Source of the DNA: Acidithiobacillus_B sp049965315
GTDB taxonomy: Bacteria; Pseudomonadota; Gammaproteobacteria; Acidithiobacillales; Acidithiobacillaceae
DNA: 47,163 bases
Direction of reading: 5' to 3'
NCBI RefSeq assembly: GCF_049965315.1
Contig: NZ_JBMFWL010000013.1
Span: 1 to 47,163, forward strand
Made by a program: the position numbers and the translations under genes. The notes beneath the pieces are model-generated. The model was not told the DNA's origin and ran no database searches. It saw only the letters and a program-made list of their open reading frames with translations. Positions 1 through 10,233 of the stretch are shown here, in pieces; position 1 is the first letter of the stretch, and every line of letters begins with the position of its first letter.

Positions 1-49
1 AGGCATGCCGCCAGCGTTCAATCTGAGCCAGGATCAAACTCTCTCGTTC
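1..49 (-). rRNA. rrs: 16S ribosomal RNA, 5' end (partial)
   Basis: Read on the minus strand, positions 42 to 23 are the universal 16S 27F site (AGAGTTTGATCCTGGCTCAG), followed by ATTGAACGCTGGCGGCATGCC, the standard start of bacterial 16S rRNA. The gene runs off the left edge of the window. The mature 5' end is placed at about 49 by analogy with E. coli numbering and could be a few bases further out. It lies downstream of tRNA-fMet and of two strong promoters on the same strand. Confidence 0.97.
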
Positions 50-164
50 AATCCATCAAAACTTTTCGTGTCCTCCAGCAGATCTCCCATACCCCTCGCG
101 GAATACTTCCTCAACCCACTAAATTCCACCGGGGCCTAAACCCCACACACTCCACTCGGCTGGG

Positions 165-173
165 AAAGAACAA
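165..173 (-). promoter_or_regulatory. boxA-like rRNA antitermination site
   Basis: The minus strand reads TTGTTCTTT here, close to the ribosomal boxA core (TGYTCTTTAACA) bound by NusB/NusE. It lies 20 nt after tRNA-fMet and about 115 nt before 16S, where a leader boxA is expected. The last bases (CCCA instead of AACA) depart from the E. coli consensus. Confidence 0.55.
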
Positions 174-192
174 TTACTGCGTACCGCGAAAC

Positions 193-269
<77 letters not shown>

Positions 270-281
270 ACAGGGTTTTGA

Positions 282-311
282 ACTATAGCAAGTGAGGCGA
301 TCCGCTGTCAA
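282..311 (-). promoter_or_regulatory. sigma70 promoter P2 of tRNA-fMet/rrn
   Basis: On the minus strand a perfect -35 TTGACA (311-306) is separated by 18 bp from -10 TATAGT (287-282). Transcription would start near 275, a few bases before the tRNA 5' end at 269. Confidence 0.85.
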
Positions 312-364
312 CACCTGCCTTCTTTGTTTCTTCTCGTTCGAGGCTTGCCCCGGCGAGAGACCGA

Positions 365-415
365 ACTATACAGACACGGTCGGGATGCTGCAAGCGGTTT
401 TTAGCATTCTTTTTT
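365..415 (-). promoter_or_regulatory. sigma70 promoter P1 of tRNA-fMet/rrn with UP-like element
   Basis: On the minus strand -35 TTGCAG (393-388), a 17-bp spacer and -10 TATAGT (370-365) form a second promoter 83 bp upstream of the first. The -10 is followed by a C/G-rich discriminator, as in stringently controlled rRNA promoters. Immediately upstream (about 394-415) is an A-rich tract (GAAAAAAGAATGCTAAAAACC) like an rRNA UP element. The rest of the gap up to the transpeptidase gene (416-482) holds only a weak TTCAA/TTGAA dyad. Confidence 0.78.
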
Positions 416-482
416 CATCTTCAATTAATCGTTGAAAAGCAATTGGTTGCCATCCGCGCCGGGTGCCTGGGCAGGGGGCCGC

Positions 483-1535
483 CTAGGGATTGGCCCTGCT
501 GGCGGATTCCACCGGGGCCGGGGCCGGGGGCGGCGATGCCTGATTGGCGTCATCCCCGTAGGGGGCGTAGTCATAAGGTTTTGCCGTTATGGCGGCAATC
601 CGCTCCTGAAGACTGGGTCCGGTGTTGGTGATGGGGGTCGGCATGGTATTGGGGGCGTTTACCAGATTGATGACCTGCTGCCAGTTCACCTGCCAGTTAT
701 GGCCCGCGGTCTCTTCAAATCCGCTGATGGCATTGACGGCGCGCTGCTGCGGATTGCCGCCCTTGGTGTAGGCCCCGACGGGCTTGAAGGATTGCATGTA
801 GAGGCCGCCCTGGCCGTCCGTTCCCACCAGGAAGGGTTGGTCGATGGTGGTGACGGGGGTGCCGACGGAGATCATCCTGAAGAGTTGCACCTCATTTTCG
901 GGATAAACGTGAAAACAGCCATGGCTGACCCGCATCCCCACACCCCAGGGTTTGTTGGTGCCATGGATGAAGATCTGCGACCAGCCGGTCTCCAGGGCCA
1001 GTTCTCCCATGGGGTTGTCCGGCCCGGCGGGGAAAAAGGCAGGGATGGGATCGCCGTCCTTGGCGTGCTCTTCCTGGATATTTTTGGGCACGGTCCAGGT
1101 GGGGTTTTTGACCTTGGCGATGATGCGGGTGCTGCCCAAAGGGTCCGGCCATTTGGGCATGAAGATACCCACCGGGTAGGTATAGACGACGTTCTGTCCT
1201 TTGGGAAAATAGAAAAGGCGGCGCTCCGGGATGTTGATGATGATGCCGTTCCAGGGCTGGGGCGGCAGGATGTATTGGGTGGGGACGACAACGCGAGTGC
1301 CCGCGCCGGGGAGCCAGGGGTCCACGCCGGGATTGGCGGCGCGGATCTCGTTGTAGCCGACGTCGTAGTGACGGGCGATGTCGAGGAGGGTGTCCTGGTG
1401 GCGGGCGATGACCACCTGCAGGCCGCCCACCATGTTGCTGCCCTTGGGCGGCAGGGGAAATTCGGCAGCCTGGCCGGGCACGCCGGCGGCGCAGGACAAG
1501 GCGGCGATGGCCGCGGAAAGAATCAGTTTTTTCAT
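483..1535 (-). CDS. L,D-transpeptidase (YkuD/ErfK family), periplasmic
   Basis: The 350-residue protein has a signal peptide (about 1-24, ending GQAA), a LysM-like segment (about 38-86) and a YkuD catalytic domain (about 96-220). The YkuD core is seen as H191-G-T-N and S204-H-G-C207, with Cys207 the expected nucleophile. Family members make 3-3 crosslinks in peptidoglycan or attach proteins to it. The usual SHGC-[IV]-R continues here as SHGC-F-H, so the conserved Arg is His. A proline-rich tail follows. The gene starts 3 nt after the rof-like gene and is the last protein gene before the rRNA promoters. The start is set by the signal peptide; the Shine-Dalgarno sequence is weak. Confidence 0.9.
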   Translation of the reverse strand: MKKLILSAAIAALSCAAGVPGQAAEFPLPPKGSNMVGGLQVVIARHQDTLLDIARHYDVGYNEIRAANPGVDPWLPGAGTRVVVPTQYILPPQPWNGIIINIPERRLFYFPKGQNVVYTYPVGIFMPKWPDPLGSTRIIAKVKNPTWTVPKNIQEEHAKDGDPIPAFFPAGPDNPMGELALETGWSQIFIHGTNKPWGVGMRVSHGCFHVYPENEVQLFRMISVGTPVTTIDQPFLVGTDGQGGLYMQSFKPVGAYTKGGNPQQRAVNAISGFEETAGHNWQVNWQQVINLVNAPNTMPTPITNTGPSLQERIAAITAKPYDYAPYGDDANQASPPPAPAPVESASRANP

Positions 1536-1538
1536 AAG

Positions 1539-1755
1539 TTACCGGTCATCCAAATGGGCCAGTCGGCCAAGGTCCAGATCGCAACTGCCGTCTTTTGAAC
1601 GCAGGCGCAACCACTCCCGCCCGTGGGCGGTCCAGAGGTCTTCGATAATCCCTTCACGCACCGTGCCGTCGCGCAGCCGCAATTTTACCGCTTTGCGGTG
1701 CATGGCCGCCAGTTCCAGTTCGCTGTGCAAGGCGCAACTGATGGGCTGATAGCCT

Positions 1756-1766
<11 letters not shown>
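1539..1766 (-). CDS. rof: Rof/YaeO-like protein (Rho-binding antiterminator family)
   Basis: This small gene has no ATG. I place the start at TTG 1766, preceded by GGAG at 9 nt, giving 75 residues. The N-terminus GYQPISC...LELA, followed by a strand-rich KLRLRDG segment and a C-terminal LRL...L-DLGRL segment, matches the Sm-like Rof (YaeO) pattern (YQPINC...LELA) of E. coli. E. coli Rof binds Rho and inhibits termination. The gene overlaps the end of serS by 11 bp, suggesting translational coupling, and is followed 3 nt later by the transpeptidase gene. Function is by family resemblance only; Rof homologues are poorly conserved outside the YQPI...C signature. Confidence 0.72.
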
Positions 1767-3013
<1,247 letters not shown>

Positions 3014-3021
<8 letters not shown>

Positions 3022-4351
3022 GGGTTTTGGACTCGCTGGGGGATTGGCGGTGGGCCCTGATCCAGAGCAGGCGTTCACGAATGCGCGCTTCCAGGCCGCG
3101 CTCGCTGGGCTGGTAGAAATCCTGCCCGCGCAAGGGCTGGGGCAGGTAGGGCTGCCCGGGCGCGATGGCATCGGGGTAGTCGTGGTCGTAGCGATAATCC
3201 TGACCATAACCCAAACCACGCATAAGCTGGGTGGGGGCATTGCGCAGGTGCATGGGGACCTCGACGCTGCCGCCGGCCTTGACCGCGTCCCGGACCTTTT
3301 TCCAGGCGACATAGACCGCATTGCTTTTGGGGCTGCTGGCCAGGTAAACGACGGCTTCGGCCAAGGCCAGATCCCCTTCGGGAGAGCCGAGGAAGGTGTA
3401 GGCGTCCTTGGCCGCCAGGGCGACATCCAGGGCGCGGGGATCGGCCAGGCCGATGTCCTCCATGGCCATGCGCACCAGGCGCCGGGCGATATAGAGCGGG
3501 TCGGCGCCGCCGTCGAGCATGCGCGCCAGCCAGTAGAGGGCGGCATCGGGGTCAGAGCCGCGCAGGGACTTGTGGAGCGCCGAGATCTCGTCGTAAAAGG
3601 CCTCCCCGCCCTTGTCGAAACGACGCCAGGATTGGCCGATGGCCGCCGCCAGGGTGCCTGCCGCGATGCGCACGACGCCCGCCTCGGGAGTGGCCAACTG
3701 CACGACCAGATCCAGGAGGTTGAGGAGGCGGCGGGCATCGCCGTCGGCGCTGAGCAGGAGGGTGCGCTGCAGCTCCGGGGCCATCTCCACCTGCAAGTGG
3801 CCGAGGCCGCGCTCCGCGTCCTGGAGCGTGCGGCGGAGCAGTTCCGCCAGTTGCGGCTCCTCCAGGGGCTTGAGGACGTAGACCCGGGCGCGGGACAGCA
3901 GGGCGTTGACCAAGGCGAAACTGGGGTTTTCGGTGGTCGCGCCGATGAGGGTGAAGGTGCCCTCTTCCACATGGGGAAGCAGGGCATCCTGCTGGGTCTT
4001 GTTGAAGCGGTGGATTTCGTCGATGAAAAGCACCGTGGCATGTCCTTGGGCCCGCGCCGCTTCCGCCTCCGCGACGGCGGCGCGGATCTCCCGGACGCCG
4101 CTGTTGACCGCCGACAGGGGCTGCAGGACGCTATGGGTGGCCTCGGCGAGGAGCCGGGCCAGGGTGGTCTTGCCGCTCCCCGGCGGGCCCCAGAACAGCA
4201 TGGAGTGGAGTTTGCCCGAGCGCAGCATGGCGGCGATGGGCCCGCCGGGATCCAGGAGCTGGCCCTGGCCGACAAACTCGGTCAGATTGCGGGGGCGCAT
4301 GCGGGCGGCCAGGGGCCGGGGATCGGCGGCTGCGGTCTTTGCGGTCTTCAT
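3014..4351 (-). CDS. rarA: Replication-associated recombination protein A (AAA+ ATPase)
   Basis: RarA (MgsA/WRNIP1 family) acts at stalled replication forks with SSB. The 445-residue protein begins with the family signature PLAARMRPRNLTEFVGQ and has Walker A GPPGSGKTT, Walker B FIDEIHRFNKTQQD and sensor 1 IGATTENPSF. C-terminal family blocks include RSLRGSDPDAALYWLARM-like and YLP...RG. Length is typical. It lies 33 nt downstream of the fadL-like gene and overlaps serS by 8 bp. Confidence 0.95.
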
Positions 4352-4384
4352 GCCGGAGGGGTCCTGGTCAGGAAAACGGCATCC

Positions 4385-5491
4385 TCAAAAATGCCGCGAC
4401 AGGGCGGCGCCAAAGCTGAAGGCGCTGGCCTTGTAGGTACCATCGAAGCCGTTGCCATTATTCACCGTCGTCGACCCCGACAGGGCATAGGAGGCGCCCA
4501 AGTCCCAGTGCCAGTCGCCCAATTGCACACCAGCGCCGAGGGCGAGGAGATTGCTCGCCGCGGCGGGGACGCTGGCCTCGTAGCTGCTGGACGTGGCGGG
4601 ATTGCTTTCATGGGCCAGGCCCCCGCGCAGTTCGAGGTCCTGGTTGAGGTGATAGCTCAGTCCCAGGCGATAGGCCAGGGCGGATTTCCAGCCGAGACTG
4701 GGGGTGTTGGGCAGCTTGGCGCTGCTCCAGTCGGTCCAGTCCACATCCAGCTCCGTGGCCAGGGCCGGGGTAAAGCGGTAGCGCACGCCGGCCTGGGCGC
4801 GGCCGGGCAGGGTGATGGTCCCGCCGGCGGCGGAGATATTGGCTTGGGAACGGTAGGAAAGACCGGCATTCCACGTTTCGGTGGTGTAGAAGAGGCCGAT
4901 ATTGCCGCCGACCCCACCGCCCGTGCCGCTGGCAGGGCTCAGGGTGCTATCGAAGGTGGCGCTGATGGACTGATAGTAATCCACGCCCACCCCGATGCTG
5001 AGGTCGGGCAGCAGGAGGTAGGCCACGCCGGGGTTGACGTCGATGAGCTGCAGGTCGGTCTTGACGGGGGCATTGACGGGGGCATTGGCGGTGCCGGGGA
5101 AGCTGCCGGTGGGCCAGGTGGTATTGATGCGATAAGGCTCCGTGATCCCCAGCCCCACCGCCAGCGGCAGGCTGTCGAAGCGGTGGGTGACGAAGAGGTT
5201 GGGCAGGATGTTGAGCTTGCTGGAGGGACTGGCGCTGGCGCCGCCGGCGCCGTTGAAGGTGTAGCTGGGCTTGCTGGCGATGATGTCGAGGCCCATGCGG
5301 GTGCCGGGGAAAAAGACCATATCGGCGGGATTGTCCCCAAAGCTGCTCACCGGGCCGCCGTCGGCCACGGTGGCGCCGGCTTCGGAGAGGCCCACCACCG
5401 AGATGGGCACGGAGAAGTCCGCGGCCTGCGCCTGGGCGACAAGGCCCAAGCCGAGGGCTGCAAGGGCGATGCGCGATTTCCAATCCAACAT
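4385..5491 (-). CDS. OmpP1/FadL/TodX-family outer-membrane protein
   Basis: The 368-residue protein has a signal peptide (1-23, ending AQAQA). It then has alternating amphipathic strands and a C-terminal aromatic residue (LSRHF) typical of outer-membrane beta barrels. The N-terminal plug motif is SFGDNPADMVFFPGT, corresponding to the FadL-type NPAGM/NPA motif. FadL relatives take up long-chain fatty acids or other hydrophobic compounds; the substrate cannot be told here. It is shorter than E. coli FadL (about 420 mature residues). It follows lolA by 15 nt, so the two are probably co-transcribed. Confidence 0.82.
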   Translation of the reverse strand: MLDWKSRIALAALGLGLVAQAQAADFSVPISVVGLSEAGATVADGGPVSSFGDNPADMVFFPGTRMGLDIIASKPSYTFNGAGGASASPSSKLNILPNLFVTHRFDSLPLAVGLGITEPYRINTTWPTGSFPGTANAPVNAPVKTDLQLIDVNPGVAYLLLPDLSIGVGVDYYQSISATFDSTLSPASGTGGGVGGNIGLFYTTETWNAGLSYRSQANISAAGGTITLPGRAQAGVRYRFTPALATELDVDWTDWSSAKLPNTPSLGWKSALAYRLGLSYHLNQDLELRGGLAHESNPATSSSYEASVPAAASNLLALGAGVQLGDWHWDLGASYALSGSTTVNNGNGFDGTYKASAFSFGAALSRHF

Positions 5492-5506
5492 GAGATTCTC
5501 CAGACG

Positions 5507-6166
5507 TCAGGGTTTGAGGACATCCACCCCGGCGGGTGGAGTAAATTGGAATTCCCGGGCGGCAATGGGCTGATTCAGGCGGATGTCATGGAAGGTCAAC
5601 ACCGTTTCCTGCTGGAAGGCGTCTTCCATGCGCATTTCCTGCAAGGCGCCCCGGGCATCAAAACCGAGGCGCACCGTGGTGAAGCCCTGATCCTGCCCGC
5701 CCTTGGGCTGCAACTCCACCCAGCGTATCCCGTCCTTGCTGCCCAGATCGCGGATCACAAAGCGGCTGGCCAGGATATCCTTGCCGGCGATGAGGGCTGC
5801 GGGGGTGGAGCCGAGGGTCTTGCCCAGAGGCTGGATCGTGACCTGTTGCAGGGCGGGGTCGTAGAGCCAGACCTGAGTGCCGTTGGAAACGATGGTCTGG
5901 CCGTTGTTGCCGGCATAGACCCAGCGGAATTTGCCCGGTCGCTGGATCCATACCGTACCGGCCGCGCGCTTGATGATCTGCCCATTGCGGTCGGCGACCA
6001 CCTGGGTGAATTGCGCCTGCACGGTCTGCACCTGGTGGAAAAAATGCTGGAGGACCTGGCTTCCCGGCGCAGAGGCAGCCTGCGCCCAGCCGGTACCGGC
6101 CAGGAGCAGGGCGAAGAGCAGCCATCCCCAGGCGCCCATGGAACGTGCCCGGAAACGCTCAATCAT
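5507..6166 (-). CDS. lolA: Outer-membrane lipoprotein carrier LolA
   Basis: Periplasmic chaperone moving lipoproteins from LolCDE to the outer membrane. The 219-residue form starts at ATG 6166 within the end of ftsK (8-bp overlap ATGATTGA). A longer start at 6187 would overlap ftsK more. The signal peptide (GAWGWLLFALLLAGTGWAQA) is followed by family features: QAQFTQVV, a KRAAGTVWIQRPGKFRWVY block and a C-terminal FQFTPPAGVDVL segment. ftsK-lolA-rarA-serS is a common gammaproteobacterial order. Confidence 0.94.
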   Translation of the reverse strand: MIERFRARSMGAWGWLLFALLLAGTGWAQAASAPGSQVLQHFFHQVQTVQAQFTQVVADRNGQIIKRAAGTVWIQRPGKFRWVYAGNNGQTIVSNGTQVWLYDPALQQVTIQPLGKTLGSTPAALIAGKDILASRFVIRDLGSKDGIRWVELQPKGGQDQGFTTVRLGFDARGALQEMRMEDAFQQETVLTFHDIRLNQPIAAREFQFTPPAGVDVLKP

Positions 6167-8444
6167 TGGCCGGCGGCGCTGCTGCATAGACTTCTCTGCT
6201 CCCGTTGCTCTGCAATGGACCCACGATCCCCACCCGTTCCATCTCTTCGATCATGCGGGCGGCGCGATTATACCCCACCTTGAGCTGGCGCTGCACGTAG
6301 GAGATGCTGGCCTTGCGACTGCCGGTGACGATGGCCACGGCCTGGTCGTAGAGGGGATCGGCCGCGCTGCCGCCGCCCTCCCCGCCGCCTTCGCCGCCGC
6401 CGGCGTCGGCCCCCTGCAGGATGCTCTCGTCATATTGCGGTGCCCCATGCTGACGCAGGTAGGCCACCACCCGGTGCACCTCGTCATCGCCGACAAAGGC
6501 GCCATGGACGCGTACCGGGTAACCGGTGCCGGGAGGCAGGTAGAGCATGTCTCCCTGGCCCAGCAGGGTTTCGGCTCCGGCCTGATCGAGGATGGTGCGG
6601 GAGTCGATGCGGGAGGAGACCTGGAAGGCGATGCGGGTGGGGATGTTGGCCTTGATCAGGCCGGTAATCACATCGACGGAGGGTCGCTGGGTGGCCATGA
6701 TGAGATGGAGCCCCGCCGCCCGCGCCTTTTGCGCCAGACGGGTGATGAGGCTTTCCACCTGTTTGCCCACGACCATCATGAGATCGGCAAACTCGTCGAT
6801 GACCACGACGATGGAGGGCATGGGCTCCAGGGGACGGGGTTGACCATCAAAGCCCGTCTCCTGGCCCATCAAGGGCTCCCCACGCGCAGTCGCTTCGGCA
6901 ATTTTCTGGTTGAATCCCGCCAGATTGCGCACTCCGGCCCGCGCCATGAGCTGGTAGCGCCGCTCCATCTCGGCCACGCACCAGCGCAGGGCGTTGGCGG
7001 CCTCCTTCATGTCCGTGACCACGGGCGCCAGCAGATGGGGAATGCCCTCATAGATGGAGAGTTCCAGCATCTTGGGATCGACCATGATCAGGCGCACCTC
7101 GGCTGGGGTCGCCTTGAAGAGGATGCTCAGGATCATGGCGTTGACCCCGACGGACTTGCCGGCCCCCGTCGTCCCCGCCACCAGCAGGTGGGGCATCTTG
7201 GCGAGGTCGGCCGAAACCGGCTGGCCGCCGATGTCCTTGCCCAAGGCCAGGGTCAGGAGGCTGTGGCTCCTGCTGAACCCCGCGCTGGAGAGGACTTCGG
7301 AGAGGCGCACCATGCGCCGTTGGTTATTGGGGATTTCGATCCCCATGGTGGGCTTGCCGGGAATGGTCTCCACCACCCGCACCCGGGTCGCCGACAGGGT
7401 GCGGGCCAGGTCCTTGGCCAGCCCGGCTATCTGGCTGACCTTGACGCCGGCGGCGGGCTCGATCTCGAAACGGGTGATGACGGGGCCCGGATAGGCGCCG
7501 ACCACCCGGGCGCTGACACCGAAATCGGCCAGCTTTTCCTCCAGCAGGCGGGAGCGCCGTTCAAGCTCCTCCGGTTGCGGCTGGGTGCGGGGATCATCCG
7601 CATCGGGGGCGTCGAGCAGGGCCAGCGGCGGCAAGCCGTCGGCCAGGGGGTGGCCCTGGGCGTCGGCCAGCGGCAGTTGCTGAACAAGGTCCGCACGCGC
7701 CTTGCGGCGCACGGGGAGCGGGGCCGGACCGGCGGGGGCCAGTGTCGCGGCACACGCCGCTGGCTGCGGAGCCTCCTGAACCGGCGTTGATGCGGGCGTC
7801 CGGCGCAAGGGCAAACGGGGAAGGCCGGGCAATCCCTGCCAGGCACTGCGGCAGCGCCGATAAAATGCCCCCGGGCCCAGGCCGGTCAAGAGGAAAGCGC
7901 CCAGCAGCAAAGCGGCAAGGAAAAACAGGAGGCCGCCGCCCTCGCCGATCAGGCCCAGCACCAGGCGTGCCTCCCCCATGCCGATGATGCCTCCCGGTCC
8001 CCGGCCGGGGATGGACCACCATGGCGCGGGGGTAAGCATGCCCATGATGCCCATGGTCCCGAAGGCCAGGAGCGAGGCCCCAACATAGCGGCCAGGGCCC
8101 AAGGGCAGGGCGCGAAACCAGTGCCGCCAGAGTTGCCAGGCCAGCGCCGCCGCCCCCAAGGGCAGCAACCAGGCCACCATGCCGAAAGACTGCACCAGGA
8201 AATCGGACAGATAGGCACCCACAAGGCCGCCCCAATTGTGGATGGGGCCGCCTTGGCCACTGCTGAACCAACTGGGATCTTGGGAACTAAAACTGACCAG
8301 GGCGATCAGCAGATAGACGGCGAGGGCCGCGAGGATGAATAGCCATCCTTCCCGGCGCCAGGTAACCGACGGGGTCTGACCCCTCCGGGATCGGGGGGCG
8401 GCGTTTTTCGGGCTTCGCGGAGCGTTGCGCGCGACATGGCTCAT
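6159..8444 (-). CDS. ftsK: DNA translocase FtsK
   Basis: Hexameric septal DNA pump that clears and resolves chromosome termini at division. From ATG 8444 the protein has 761 residues. Several N-terminal membrane helices (about 30-190) are followed by a short proline-rich linker and the motor, with Walker A GTTGAGKSVGVN, Walker B VVVIDEFADLMM and the ATQRPS segment. A glycine-rich stretch (GGGEGGGEGGG) leads to a C-terminal gamma winged helix (about 690-755; DQAV.IV, then QR.LKVGYNRAARMIEEME and GIVGP) that reads KOPS sites. An in-frame TTG at 8519 is a weaker alternative start. The linker is much shorter than in E. coli, which is normal outside the enterics. Confidence 0.95.
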   Translation of the reverse strand: MSHVARNAPRSPKNAAPRSRRGQTPSVTWRREGWLFILAALAVYLLIALVSFSSQDPSWFSSGQGGPIHNWGGLVGAYLSDFLVQSFGMVAWLLPLGAAALAWQLWRHWFRALPLGPGRYVGASLLAFGTMGIMGMLTPAPWWSIPGRGPGGIIGMGEARLVLGLIGEGGGLLFFLAALLLGAFLLTGLGPGAFYRRCRSAWQGLPGLPRLPLRRTPASTPVQEAPQPAACAATLAPAGPAPLPVRRKARADLVQQLPLADAQGHPLADGLPPLALLDAPDADDPRTQPQPEELERRSRLLEEKLADFGVSARVVGAYPGPVITRFEIEPAAGVKVSQIAGLAKDLARTLSATRVRVVETIPGKPTMGIEIPNNQRRMVRLSEVLSSAGFSRSHSLLTLALGKDIGGQPVSADLAKMPHLLVAGTTGAGKSVGVNAMILSILFKATPAEVRLIMVDPKMLELSIYEGIPHLLAPVVTDMKEAANALRWCVAEMERRYQLMARAGVRNLAGFNQKIAEATARGEPLMGQETGFDGQPRPLEPMPSIVVVIDEFADLMMVVGKQVESLITRLAQKARAAGLHLIMATQRPSVDVITGLIKANIPTRIAFQVSSRIDSRTILDQAGAETLLGQGDMLYLPPGTGYPVRVHGAFVGDDEVHRVVAYLRQHGAPQYDESILQGADAGGGEGGGEGGGSAADPLYDQAVAIVTGSRKASISYVQRQLKVGYNRAARMIEEMERVGIVGPLQSNGSREVYAAAPPAND

Positions 8445-8559
8445 GTTCGGCACGCTAAACGAGGCAATGTTGAGTGTCAAGAATGCATGGGGCAGACTGA
8501 TGGCGCCGGAAAAAGCCAAAAGCCCCGATCAGTGTTAGACTTTGCTGAGAACGGGAGCC

Positions 8560-8574
8560 ATACAATAATTGTAT
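8560..8574. promoter_or_regulatory. 15-bp perfect palindrome between ftsK and trxB
   Basis: ATACAAT-A-ATTGTAT is a perfect dyad in an AT-rich island (about 8560-8592) in otherwise GC-rich DNA. It lies 34 bp before the trxB start and 115 bp before ftsK, in their divergent control region. The sequence fits an operator; the binding protein is unknown. Confidence 0.5.
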
Positions 8575-8607
8575 TAATCATATACCAATTCCACTTGCGA
8601 GGTGACC

Positions 8608-9579
8608 ATGAATGCAGAAGAAGGGAAGCTGATTGACAGCAAACATAGCCGGCTGCTCATTCTCGGATCGGGTCCGGGGGGCTATACGGCGGCCATCTAT
8701 GCCGCGCGGGCGAATCTGCGCCCGGTGCTGGTGCAGGGCATGGAACCCGGAGGGCAGTTGATGACCACTACGGACGTGGACAACTGGCCCGGCGCGGCCG
8801 ATGGCATCATGGGCCCCGAACTGATGGAACAACTGGAAAAGCAGGCGCGGCGATTCGACACCGAGATCCTTTTCGACCATATTCATCAGGCCGAACTCGG
8901 TCAACGCCCCTTTCGCCTGAGCGGCGATCAACATTGTTATACCTGCGATGCCCTGATCATCGCCACCGGGGCCTCGGCCAAATATCTGGGTTTGCCCAGC
9001 GAGGAGAAATTTCGCGGCAAGGGCGTTTCCGCCTGTGCCACCTGCGACGGTTTTTTCTATCGCGGTCAGTCCGTGGCCGTCATCGGCGGCGGCAACACGG
9101 CCGTCGAAGAAGCCCTTTATCTCAGCAATATCGTCAGCCATGTGACCCTGGTCCATCGCCGCGACCGGCTGCGTGCGGAAAAGATCCTCCAGGACAAGTT
9201 GCTCGGCAAGGAAAACATCACCGTCCTGTGGAACCATGGCGTTGAAGAGGTGCTGGGCGACGCCTCGGGGGTCACGGGCCTGCGTGTCAAGCATTTGCCC
9301 GATGACAAAATCCAGGATCTGGCGGTAACGGGCGTTTTCGTAGCCATTGGCCATCGGCCCAATACGGACATCTTCAAGGGCCAACTGGACATGGATGCCG
9401 GCGGTTACCTCATTACCCGTGGCGGTCGCGACGGCATGGCCACCGCCACCAGCATCCCCGGCGTCTTTGCGGCAGGCGATGTGCAGGACTATATCTATCG
9501 GCAGGCGGTGACCAGCGCCGGCAGCGGCTGCATGGCGGCCCTCGACGCCGAGCGCTGGCTGGAACAGCAGGCCAGGTAA
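8608..9579 (+). CDS. trxB: Thioredoxin-disulfide reductase
   Basis: FAD/NADPH enzyme that reduces thioredoxin. It has 323 residues from ATG 8608, chosen over GTG 8602 because GAGG (8599-8602) lies 5 nt before it. The FAD-binding motif GSGPGGYTAAIYAAR is at about 20-35, the redox-active ACATCDG (C143, C146), the NADPH motif GGGNTAVEEA (about 160-169) and the C-terminal FAD motif GVFAAGDV. It is divergent from ftsK. The Smr-domain gene follows 6 nt later. Confidence 0.96.
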   Translation: MNAEEGKLIDSKHSRLLILGSGPGGYTAAIYAARANLRPVLVQGMEPGGQLMTTTDVDNWPGAADGIMGPELMEQLEKQARRFDTEILFDHIHQAELGQRPFRLSGDQHCYTCDALIIATGASAKYLGLPSEEKFRGKGVSACATCDGFFYRGQSVAVIGGGNTAVEEALYLSNIVSHVTLVHRRDRLRAEKILQDKLLGKENITVLWNHGVEEVLGDASGVTGLRVKHLPDDKIQDLAVTGVFVAIGHRPNTDIFKGQLDMDAGGYLITRGGRDGMATATSIPGVFAAGDVQDYIYRQAVTSAGSGCMAALDAERWLEQQAR

Positions 9580-9585
9580 GCCGCA

Positions 9586-10215
9586 ATGGCGCAGCGGCGG
9601 GGAGGGAGGGTGCGGCCTCCGGACATGGAGCGCAAGCGCCATGCCGATGGGGCACCCGCCAGTTCAGCGGCGGCGGACGACAGCACCGGCAAGGATGCGT
9701 TTCTGCGTGCCGTTGCCGATGTCAGGCCATTGCCCGCCGCCACCCCGCCGCCCCGCCCGGCCCCGCCACCGCCCATACCGGTGCAAAGCCAGCAGGATGA
9801 CGCGGCGGTGCTGGATGAGCTGATGCATCCCCTGGGTGATGATCTGCTGCTGGAGAGCGGAGAGGAGTGGATCTATTTGCAGGACGGGCTGCCTCGCGCC
9901 CTGCTGCGCGACCTGCGCCGCGGCCGTTTCCGCGTCCAGGAAAACCTCGATCTCCATGGCTGCACCGTCGATGAGGCACGCCAGGCCATCGGTGAATTTC
10001 TGCTGGAGGCCCGGCTATGGCGTTGGCGCTGTGTCCGCATCATTCACGGCAAGGGTCTGGGTTCACCGGGCCGGGTGCCCGTTCTCAAACGCATGGTGGG
10101 ACAATGGCTGATCCGCCGCAAGGAAGTGCTGGCCTTTGCCCAGGCCCGCCCCCAGGAAGGTGGAGGCGGGGCGGTGATCGTCCTCCTGCAATGGCCGCGG
10201 CGGCATTGTCCCTAA
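9586..10215 (+). CDS. Smr-domain protein
   Basis: The 209-residue protein has a low-complexity, proline-rich N-terminus (PPPRPAPPPPIP at about 53-64). A C-terminal Smr domain (about 118-200) carries the signature LDLHGCTVDEA and the HGKG loop (IIHGKGLGSPG). Stand-alone Smr proteins resemble the C-terminal nuclease domain of MutS2 and nick or bind DNA or RNA; SmrA/SmrB of E. coli are relatives, SmrB acting on collided ribosomes. Its role here is not fixed by context. An alternative start is ATG 9625, behind a GGGAGGGAGGG tract. Confidence 0.85.
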   Translation: MAQRRGGRVRPPDMERKRHADGAPASSAAADDSTGKDAFLRAVADVRPLPAATPPPRPAPPPPIPVQSQQDDAAVLDELMHPLGDDLLLESGEEWIYLQDGLPRALLRDLRRGRFRVQENLDLHGCTVDEARQAIGEFLLEARLWRWRCVRIIHGKGLGSPGRVPVLKRMVGQWLIRRKEVLAFAQARPQEGGGGAVIVLLQWPRRHCP

Positions 10216-10233
10216 CGCGGCGGGGGACGGGAG

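Noticed and set aside
53..192. A separate 16S promoter between tRNA-fMet and 16S
   Set aside because: Only weak hexamers (such as TTGAGG without a matching -10) are present, compared with two strong promoters upstream of the tRNA.
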